A stretch of 7,267 bases of DNA from Bacteroidota bacterium (GTDB lineage Bacteria > Bacteroidota > Ignavibacteria > Kapaibacteriales > UBA2268). The DNA is taken from the NCBI GenBank assembly GCA_024280675.1, contig JAJRPT010000200.1, positions 1-7,267 on the forward strand, in the 5' to 3' direction. The notes under the pieces were generated by a model. That model worked only from the letters and a program-made list of their open reading frames with translations, ran no database searches and was not told the DNA's origin. This document shows, piece after piece, positions 1-4,951 of the stretch (position 1 is its first letter; each line of letters starts with the position of its first letter). The position numbers were made by a program, and so were the translations under genes.

Positions 1-56
1 CAGAATGGAACAAGGTGCTGGACAAGAGCTTTCCAAATCTAAAAGCTGCACAATAA
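1..56 (+). CDS. C-terminal end of an unidentified gene (partial)
   Basis: Reading from base 3 gives 17 residues (EWNKVLDKSFPNLKAAQ) followed by TAA at 54-56. The gene enters from the left edge, so too little is present to name a product. I call it real because the residues look like a normal hydrophilic protein terminus and because a strong + strand rho-independent terminator begins 27 bases after the stop, which implies a transcribed gene ending here. The other two + strand frames are less attractive: one stops at 40-42, the other reads straight through the terminator hairpin. Confidence 0.5.
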   Translation, partial: EWNKVLDKSFPNLKAAQ

Positions 57-82
57 ACATAAGATCAAGAATAATTTCTTTC

Positions 83-120
83 AAAAGCCCTGACTATCTC
101 CTTAGTTGGGCTTTTTTTTT
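83..120 (+). terminator. Rho-independent terminator of the upstream + strand gene
   Basis: AAAAGCCC (83-90) pairs with GGGCTTTT (108-115). Inside, after a small internal loop, ACTA (93-96) pairs with TAGT (103-106), leaving a six-base loop. The right arm runs into nine consecutive T residues (112-120). The G/C core followed by a T run on the + strand is the classic intrinsic terminator layout, and it lies just after the stop at 56. On the opposite strand only four T follow the stem, so it would work less well for the convergent gene, which has its own terminator. Confidence 0.85.
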
Positions 121-185
121 GTGGAATGTGGGGGAGAGGAAGTGTGTGTGGAATATTATAAAAATAGAAATGAGAAAGGATGCAC

Positions 186-216
186 AAAAAACCACGATGC
201 TAAAAAACATCGTGGT
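186..216 (-). terminator. Rho-independent terminator of the convergent repeat-protein gene
   Basis: ACCACGATG (191-199) and CATCGTGGT (208-216) form a perfect 9 bp stem with an 8-base loop. Read on the - strand, the stem is followed by five T (186-190). The hairpin starts 32 bases after the stop codon of the - strand gene at 248-2932, so it is that gene's terminator. On the + strand there is no T run after the stem. Together with the + strand terminator at 83-120 it insulates the two converging transcription units. Confidence 0.85.
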
Positions 217-247
217 AATCATTTCAATAAAAGATAAGACAACAATT

Positions 248-2932
248 TTAGCGAATCACACTAAATTGTTTTGCTGCAATTTTGCCAGCAGTTCGAATGA
301 CCAGCATGTATTTACCAGAGCTTAACTTAGTTGAATTAAGGGTGAACTGTTGTTCGCTCCCCCTAGAAATCATACCAGAGTAGATTGTACTAACTAAGTT
401 CCCATTCATATCATAGACCAGCACTTGAGCATTCCCAGACTGCTTGCTATCAAAACTGATAAGAGTTCTTTCGTTTGCAGGGTTGGGACTGATTTGTAGC
501 TTACTAACAAAATTATTCTCTAGGGCTGAGCTTAAACCCGTCTCGAATGCCCAAACATCGCTCCACGGACCCGCACCCGCCTCATTCCAACCATGAACCC
601 TCCAAAAATAACTTGTTTCAGCATCTAGGAGTGGAATAGTCTTGTTTCCTTTCCAAATTAAACCAAAATCAATTTTCAGTTCATCTCCAGAAAAAGAAGA
701 GCTTGTTGCCACTTGAATTTTATAGCCACCCTTGTATTCGAGTGTGTTATCAACCTCAAACCAGGAGAAAGCAATATTCTCTGGATTTACCCCGCCGGCT
801 TCACTTTCTGGATTTTTTAAAACTACAACATCTATAACAGCGGGAGCTATGGTTCGGAATTCCCAAACCGATGACCAGTCCGATGGTCCAGAATTGTTCT
901 GAGCATTCACCCTCCAGAAATATGTCTGATAGTTCTCAAGCGAAATGCTTGCACTCGAAAGGCTGAATGAGTTGCTTTGTATAGAAGTGATGGAGTGAGC
1001 TATGATTGGAAAATCGTTATCCAATGCCAATTCAAAATTATAGGAGTCTGCACCCTCTACCTCTGACCAAAAGAAATCACTTGAGCGGGCAATCATTTTG
1101 CTATTATGCTCAGGAGATTCGAGCAATGGAACTCCACTTGGTGCAACATTTGTTGTAAACTCAAAAGTCTCCGACCATGGACTCATTTTCTCTTCTCCAG
1201 TACTTACTTGGTGCAATGTTCTTACGTGCCAATAATACTTCGTCTCTGCTTTTACAACAATCTGTATTGCAGAGGTGGAGAATCCAATTTTCTTAATCTT
1301 ATTACCAGAGAAATCAGAGTTCTCTGACACTTCTATCCTGTATGCCTGAGCCATTGGAATATCTTTCCAATCAAAATCAACCACCAAGGGCTGGTTTATA
1401 GCATTGTCTTCTGGCAATAATAAGTCGGGCGAACCTTTGATTGTTGTGAAGGCTGCTGGTTCGCTCCAATTTGTATAACATTCTCCATAAGTCGAGCTTG
1501 TTCTCCAGTAGTATGTTGTTACATAATCAGGCATAACCACTTTTACTTCTTCCACATTCAGTGTTGAATCATTGAAAATTAATGTTGATTCTTCAAATTC
1601 AACAGTGGGTGAGACTTGTAGCCAGTTGTTTGTGTACACACTGTTAGAACCCCATTGCAGTGTCGCCTCAATGTAGACTTCTTCTGCGTTATTGGCAGGG
1701 CTGATTACTTCTGTATCGAAGATGCCAGACTTAAATTCTCTTGTGTCCGACCAAGCACCAATCGTTACACCGTCTTCTGCCCTCACTCTCCAATAGAAAG
1801 TAGTGACATCGTCTGAAAGGTTTGTACTTCTGAATGTAGAAGAAATATTAGCAATATTATTTTCAGTATCATTAAAAGCTATATCTAGTGAGATTTGAAG
1901 CCTGTAAGCATTTGCCTCAGAAACCGGCTCCCAAGAAAAATAAGCATTATTGACCGGTACGCAAACAGCTTCATTTTCTGGTTCTAGTAGAATTGGTTTC
2001 TCTGCAATAGTCTTGAAATGGAAAGTTGAAGACCAATCACTTAAGCACCCAGGGTCATCGATGGTGGCAACCCTCCAGTAGTAATCGCTGTTAAAATTTG
2101 TTCCCAAATCAACGCTTGCACTCGTTGAGACGATTGAATAGCTAGAGCTTACAATATTCTGGAAGTTATCATCGGAGGCAATCTCAAAGTTGTAGAAAAT
2201 ACCGTTAGTCACATTATTCCAAGAAATATCAAGCACAAGAGGCAAGCCAATCGAATCTTGAGCTGGAGTAGGGTCATTAGGTGGAGCAATTTTTGTAGTA
2301 TAATTTCTTACCTCCGACCATTCTGTTTGGCAGTTCACCCCACCGTTTAGGTAATTTGCACTAATTCTCCAATAATATTTTGCGTCATTGTCTGGAAGTA
2401 ATCTAGTAAAGGAACTAGACAGTGCAGCGGTTGTGTTAGTAATAAAATTTGAAAAGCCAATATTAGTTGCAATCTGCACATTATATGAAATTGCACCGTC
2501 GTACTCTTCCCAATGAAGAATCATCTGCTTTTCCTGGCAAACTGACTCGCCGGGTGGTACAAAAAGTAATAATGGGCTTGCCTGTGTGGTGAAAGTCCTA
2601 GACTCACTCCAGAAAGTATTCGAGGAGGACAGCGATGCCACCCGCCAGTAATACTCTGTTAAATTATCCTCTAATTCATAGAATTGGGCAGTCGAAGTCA
2701 AAGGAGCACTCTGAAAGACTGGAGAGGAAAAATCTCCGTCAATATCTGAAACCTGCAATATATACCCCACTGCATTCATCGAGGCTTCCCAATCAAATGA
2801 AATGCTACGAGGCAGGCATTTCTCTGCATCATCTGGGGAAACAAGTTCGGGCGGCAGTTGCGAATAAGTTTTAATTGTTCCCAGCCCAAGCATGAGCAAA
2901 ATTAAAACTGTCAATCTTAGATTAATGTACAT
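248..2932 (-). CDS. Secreted fibronectin type III-like repeat protein with T9SS type A C-terminal sorting domain
   Basis: This is probably a cell-surface or extracellular protein exported by Sec and then the type IX secretion system. Numbered from the ATG at 2930-2932 (894 aa), residues 1-25 form a signal peptide with a hydrophobic core and no lipobox Cys. Eight tandem beta-sandwich repeats of 92-104 aa follow, at about 26-117, 118-214, 215-309, 310-403, 404-498, 499-595, 596-695 and 696-799. Each has an early W, an aromatic-aromatic-W-R/H-V-like signature (near 94, 186, 284, 379, 474, 566, 671 and 775) and a closing W-S...F-x-T. Residues 800-894 match the Por secretion tail/T9SS type A family: ISPNP at 814-818, a YDMNGN turn, an LSSGKYMLVI strand and a basic FSVIR end. 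The repeats resemble FN3 domains, which usually mediate binding; no catalytic domain is visible, so ligand and role are unknown. Start choice: the frame is open to a GTG at 2968, but ATG at 2932 (or the adjacent one at 2935) begins a compact signal peptide and AAGGA lies 4 bases before the 2932 ATG. Confidence 0.88.
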   Translation of the reverse strand: MYINLRLTVLILLMLGLGTIKTYSQLPPELVSPDDAEKCLPRSISFDWEASMNAVGYILQVSDIDGDFSSPVFQSAPLTSTAQFYELEDNLTEYYWRVASLSSSNTFWSESRTFTTQASPLLLFVPPGESVCQEKQMILHWEEYDGAISYNVQIATNIGFSNFITNTTAALSSSFTRLLPDNDAKYYWRISANYLNGGVNCQTEWSEVRNYTTKIAPPNDPTPAQDSIGLPLVLDISWNNVTNGIFYNFEIASDDNFQNIVSSSYSIVSTSASVDLGTNFNSDYYWRVATIDDPGCLSDWSSTFHFKTIAEKPILLEPENEAVCVPVNNAYFSWEPVSEANAYRLQISLDIAFNDTENNIANISSTFRSTNLSDDVTTFYWRVRAEDGVTIGAWSDTREFKSGIFDTEVISPANNAEEVYIEATLQWGSNSVYTNNWLQVSPTVEFEESTLIFNDSTLNVEEVKVVMPDYVTTYYWRTSSTYGECYTNWSEPAAFTTIKGSPDLLLPEDNAINQPLVVDFDWKDIPMAQAYRIEVSENSDFSGNKIKKIGFSTSAIQIVVKAETKYYWHVRTLHQVSTGEEKMSPWSETFEFTTNVAPSGVPLLESPEHNSKMIARSSDFFWSEVEGADSYNFELALDNDFPIIAHSITSIQSNSFSLSSASISLENYQTYFWRVNAQNNSGPSDWSSVWEFRTIAPAVIDVVVLKNPESEAGGVNPENIAFSWFEVDNTLEYKGGYKIQVATSSSFSGDELKIDFGLIWKGNKTIPLLDAETSYFWRVHGWNEAGAGPWSDVWAFETGLSSALENNFVSKLQISPNPANERTLISFDSKQSGNAQVLVYDMNGNLVSTIYSGMISRGSEQQFTLNSTKLSSGKYMLVIRTAGKIAAKQFSVIR

Positions 2933-2996
2933 CATATCCTTAAAAATTCCTAAAGTAGCAAAAAACACTCACTAGCATTATCGTAAACAACACTTA

Positions 2997-3013
2997 AAAC
3001 ATTAAAAATGTTT
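2997..3013. repeat. AT-rich inverted repeat between the barrel gene and the repeat-protein gene
   Basis: AAACATT (2997-3003) and AATGTTT (3007-3013) are perfect 7 bp inverted arms with a three-base spacer. The repeat sits in the 128-base gap between two - strand genes, 48 bases past the stop of the 187 aa gene and about 65 bases before the likely start of the repeat protein. It has one G:C pair and no T run on the - strand, so it is a poor terminator. It could be an operator-like site or chance in AT-rich sequence. I see no convincing TAnnTTTG promoter in this gap. Confidence 0.3.
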
Positions 3014-3060
3014 CCCAAATAATATTCACGAACAAGTTAATTGTATATTTTAATCAAAAA

Positions 3061-3624
3061 TTACAGGTACCATTCAATACCAAGGTAAGTATTACCAATT
3101 CCTGCCATCCAAAATTTGTCATCGATATTAAAATTAAAAAATCTGACGCCGGCGTAAACTCCGACATTATTGAATGGATACCAAGCACCACCTGCTGAAA
3201 GATTCAAATTAGTTGTGCTTTCTGTTTTAGTTTCTCCAGTAGATCCGCTTGATAGCAGATCCGAAGTTAATTCGAACTCACCCTTTATGAAAGGACGCAT
3301 ATTGCGTATACTTTTAAAGAAATAACGCCCATAAGGTGCGAAAGTAAATTTTGTATAGCCATCTACGTCGCTATTTGTTGCCGATTTTTCGTAGCCTGAA
3401 ATGAATGCAAAGCCAAGTCTTGTACCGACGTGGAAATCTTTGTCTATTGCGTAATTAATCGTTGGGCCAAAAGCAGCACTAATTTTCCTAGTGTGATTTA
3501 GATCCGCTGTGTTCATCTCGATACCAATAGAGAAATCATTCTCTGGAACAATTTTTTTGCTCTGAGCAAAAGAGCTAGAAAACATAAGCATTGACAACAA
3601 TAGAATAGAAATAAGACTTTTCAT
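3061..3624 (-). CDS. Outer-membrane beta-barrel-like protein
   Basis: This 187 aa protein has a clear Sec signal peptide (MKS, a hydrophobic core to about residue 16, then SSSFAQ, with cleavage likely after residue 20 or 21). The mature part has no long hydrophobic helix. It consists of short segments alternating polar and hydrophobic/aromatic residues, as expected for membrane beta-strands, near residues 65-77, 89-103, 110-121, 137-149, 154-165 and 178-187. It ends on a strand-like segment (GIEWYL). Size and pattern fit the small outer-membrane barrel families common in Bacteroidota (porin/OmpA-like barrel fold, about 8 strands), but I cannot assign a specific function. The ATG at 3622-3624 is secure: AAAGGA lies six bases upstream and the signal peptide starts at once. 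A TATCTTTG box upstream suggests its own promoter, separate from pyrD. The product may simply be a structural or adhesion-related barrel; a substrate channel is unlikely at this size. Confidence 0.8.
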   Translation of the reverse strand: MKSLISILLLSMLMFSSSFAQSKKIVPENDFSIGIEMNTADLNHTRKISAAFGPTINYAIDKDFHVGTRLGFAFISGYEKSATNSDVDGYTKFTFAPYGRYFFKSIRNMRPFIKGEFELTSDLLSSGSTGETKTESTTNLNLSAGGAWYPFNNVGVYAGVRFFNFNIDDKFWMAGIGNTYLGIEWYL

Positions 3625-3630
3625 GTTAAT

Positions 3631-3636
3631 TCCTTT
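3631..3636 (-). promoter_or_regulatory. Ribosome binding site of the beta-barrel gene
   Basis: Read on the - strand this is AAAGGA, six bases before the ATG at 3622-3624. It is the best Shine-Dalgarno in the window and fixes the start of the 187 aa protein; most other starts here have weak or no such site, as is common in Bacteroidota. Confidence 0.7.
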
Positions 3637-3659
3637 TAGAAAATTAAATAAATATTTTC

Positions 3660-3667
3660 CAAAGATA
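3660..3667 (-). promoter_or_regulatory. Bacteroidetes-type -7 promoter box for the beta-barrel gene
   Basis: The - strand reads TATCTTTG, a full match to the TAnnTTTG consensus used by the primary sigma factor of Bacteroidetes. It ends 35 bases before the ATG at 3624, so transcription would start roughly 30 bases before the gene. I find no TTG at the expected -33 position, so this is a partial promoter match. The identical octamer occurs in front of sppA. Confidence 0.5.
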
Positions 3668-3717
3668 TAAAAATTTATTGAGAAAAAATACTTCTAGAAA
3701 TTTTGAAAAAAAGAAAA

Positions 3718-4863
3718 TTATATATTTTTAATTCTTTCATCATTAATTCTTTTATATAAACTATGGCCATGTCTTGAAAATTGCGAAAAATAGCCAGTGT
3801 ACCATTGACACAGGCTAGCTCCACTGGTCAATGATTGGGATAAATCATCTGCGGACATCACTCCGCCTGTTCTGATTATGTGAAATTCTTTTTTCAAATT
3901 ATTGTTCTTTATTTCATTATTTGAAATTTTTATGAGATCTAATGAAGATTCTCTGAGCGGTAAACCAGAAATACCACCGCCAAATTCTTTTACAAAATAT
4001 TGGAATAGATCTTTTTCACCATCTGAGATTTGTTCAATTATTTTTGAATATTGAGTAGATGTGTTTCCAAAATTCACACCGTCAAAGCCCAAATCTATCA
4101 ATAAATTTATTAACTTTGGAACAAGTCTAGCATCAGTATCGACAGAAAATTTAACTATCACAGGGAAATTCTTTTGTCGCTTTTCTAGGAAATTGTCTCG
4201 GATATATTCAAGCCGTTTTGCAAGCTCTGGGTCTATTGAATTCAGATGAGTGAGTTCTTCTTCGGTATTTGGACAGGATTCGTTGATTTCAGCAAAATCA
4301 GCACCAGACATTTCATACATTTTCAGACCCTCAATCAATAACTCTAGTGCGTCGGATTTTTTAATACCATTATCAGATGCCAAACTTACTCCAATCGGGC
4401 AATATGGCATTTTCTGCAGATGATATATTCTGCCGGCGACGGTGGCATGTGATTCATTTGGCAAGCCCATCCAATTGACCGAAGATCCCGAAGCTGGAAA
4501 CGGTGCAAAGGGGTGCAACACACCCGATTTGAAATTCCCAGTCCTTGGCAAGCCAGTAGTCGTGCCACAAAGCCAAGCACCAGCACCCTGCACCGCCATA
4601 GTATAGTAGCCCTCACCTCTTTTGAACATTCCCGCTGCATTAAAGAGTGGGAAGCCAAAATCTATATTCCACAGTCTTGTTGGTTTTAATGCAAGGTGAT
4701 TGTTATCTCTGAGGTTGGAAATATTGGAATAATCATTTGCCAGTTTCTGCAAAAACTTCTTTTTCTGATTAGAATAAAAAGATACTGCGTAATGCGGAGG
4801 CAGCCTCAAGAGTAAGGGTCTGATCTTCTTTTCTATTTTAGATATAAGTTCTAGTCTTGTCAT
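3718..4863 (-). CDS. pyrD: Dihydroorotate dehydrogenase-like flavoenzyme
   Basis: This protein would oxidise dihydroorotate to orotate using FMN, the fourth step of UMP synthesis. It is 381 aa, slightly longer than typical class 2 PyrD (about 340-360). TIM-barrel FMN motifs occur in family order: NAAGMFKRGE (75-84), GTTT (100-103), PRTGN (106-110), NWMGLPNES (130-138), NESCPNT (194-200), VKFS with Lys238, VNFGNTST (263-270), GGGISG (295-300), RTGGV (331-335) and GASLCQWYTGY (348-358). A basic, partly hydrophobic N-terminal extension of about 60 residues resembles the membrane-associating segment of quinone-linked class 2 enzymes. However, the base position in the SCPNT loop is Cys197, as in class 1; class 2 has Ser. 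NxMGLPN is also class 1-like. The electron acceptor therefore cannot be told from sequence. No pyrK-like partner is visible. The ATG at 4861-4863 is the only sensible start; no Shine-Dalgarno precedes it and a promoter-like box lies five bases away. Nearby pyrE supports a pyrimidine role. A related FMN oxidoreductase acting on another dihydropyrimidine is the main alternative. Confidence 0.8.
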   Translation of the reverse strand: MTRLELISKIEKKIRPLLLRLPPHYAVSFYSNQKKKFLQKLANDYSNISNLRDNNHLALKPTRLWNIDFGFPLFNAAGMFKRGEGYYTMAVQGAGAWLCGTTTGLPRTGNFKSGVLHPFAPFPASGSSVNWMGLPNESHATVAGRIYHLQKMPYCPIGVSLASDNGIKKSDALELLIEGLKMYEMSGADFAEINESCPNTEEELTHLNSIDPELAKRLEYIRDNFLEKRQKNFPVIVKFSVDTDARLVPKLINLLIDLGFDGVNFGNTSTQYSKIIEQISDGEKDLFQYFVKEFGGGISGLPLRESSLDLIKISNNEIKNNNLKKEFHIIRTGGVMSADDLSQSLTSGASLCQWYTGYFSQFSRHGHSLYKRINDERIKNI

Positions 4864-4864
4864 A

Positions 4865-4887
4865 GTTACAAAATTAATAATTGTAAC
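4865..4887. repeat. 23 bp inverted repeat in the pyrD-sppA divergent control region
   Basis: GTTACAA (4865-4871) and TTGTAAC (4881-4887) are perfect 7 bp arms around a 9-base AT spacer. The arm spacing, about one and a half helical turns centre to centre, suits a dimeric repressor. The repeat begins one base before the pyrD start codon. It covers the putative pyrD -7 box (4869-4876) and the putative sppA -33 TTG (4881-4883), so a bound protein could affect both genes. In a pyrD transcript long enough to include it, it could instead form a hairpin abutting the ATG. The role is inferred from position only. Confidence 0.45.
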
Positions 4888-4899
4888 CTAACTTTCCAA
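4869..4899 (-). promoter_or_regulatory. Putative Bacteroidetes-type promoter of pyrD
   Basis: On the - strand, TTG (4899-4897), 20 bases, then TAATTTTG (4876-4869) matches the TTG...TAnnTTTG consensus in both boxes and spacing. The -7 box ends only five bases before the pyrD ATG at 4863, so initiation would fall at or next to the start codon and the mRNA would be leaderless or nearly so. The match lies in AT-rich DNA and could be partly chance. Confidence 0.4.
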
Positions 4900-4913
4900 T
4901 TTGCGTATCTTTG
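4881..4913 (+). promoter_or_regulatory. Putative Bacteroidetes-type promoter of sppA-pyrE
   Basis: TTG at 4881-4883 and TATCTTTG at 4906-4913, separated by 22 bases, fit the Bacteroidetes -33/-7 consensus at the long end of the accepted spacing. Transcription would start near 4919-4921, giving a leader of about 32 bases before the sppA ATG at 4952. The promoter overlaps the putative pyrD promoter on the other strand by 19 bases (4881-4899). Confidence 0.5.
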
Positions 4914-4951
4914 CATATAAAATTTTACACTAATTACTATGGAATTTTGGC

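Noticed and set aside
5..325. A + strand 106-codon open frame at the left edge
   Set aside because: It reads through a strong terminator and a second hairpin, overlaps the 3' end of the convergent gene and has no protein-like character; a neighbouring frame gives a better gene end at 56.
1106..1327. A + strand open frame antisense to the FN3-like repeat gene (a similar one lies at 2635-2874)
   Set aside because: These are antisense shadows of clear repeat-domain coding sequence.
248..2932. Tandem repeats as DNA-level repeats or a phase-variable tract
   Set aside because: The eight repeats are similar only at protein level; the nucleotide sequences have diverged and no simple-sequence tract is seen.
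3668..3717. Possible terminator after pyrD around the TTCTAGAA palindrome
   Set aside because: Pairing is short and almost all A:T, with no G/C stem; T runs here reflect general AT-richness.
4386..4658. A 90-codon - strand open frame inside pyrD
   Set aside because: It overlaps, in another frame, the most conserved motifs of the PyrD-like enzyme and has no start signal of its own.
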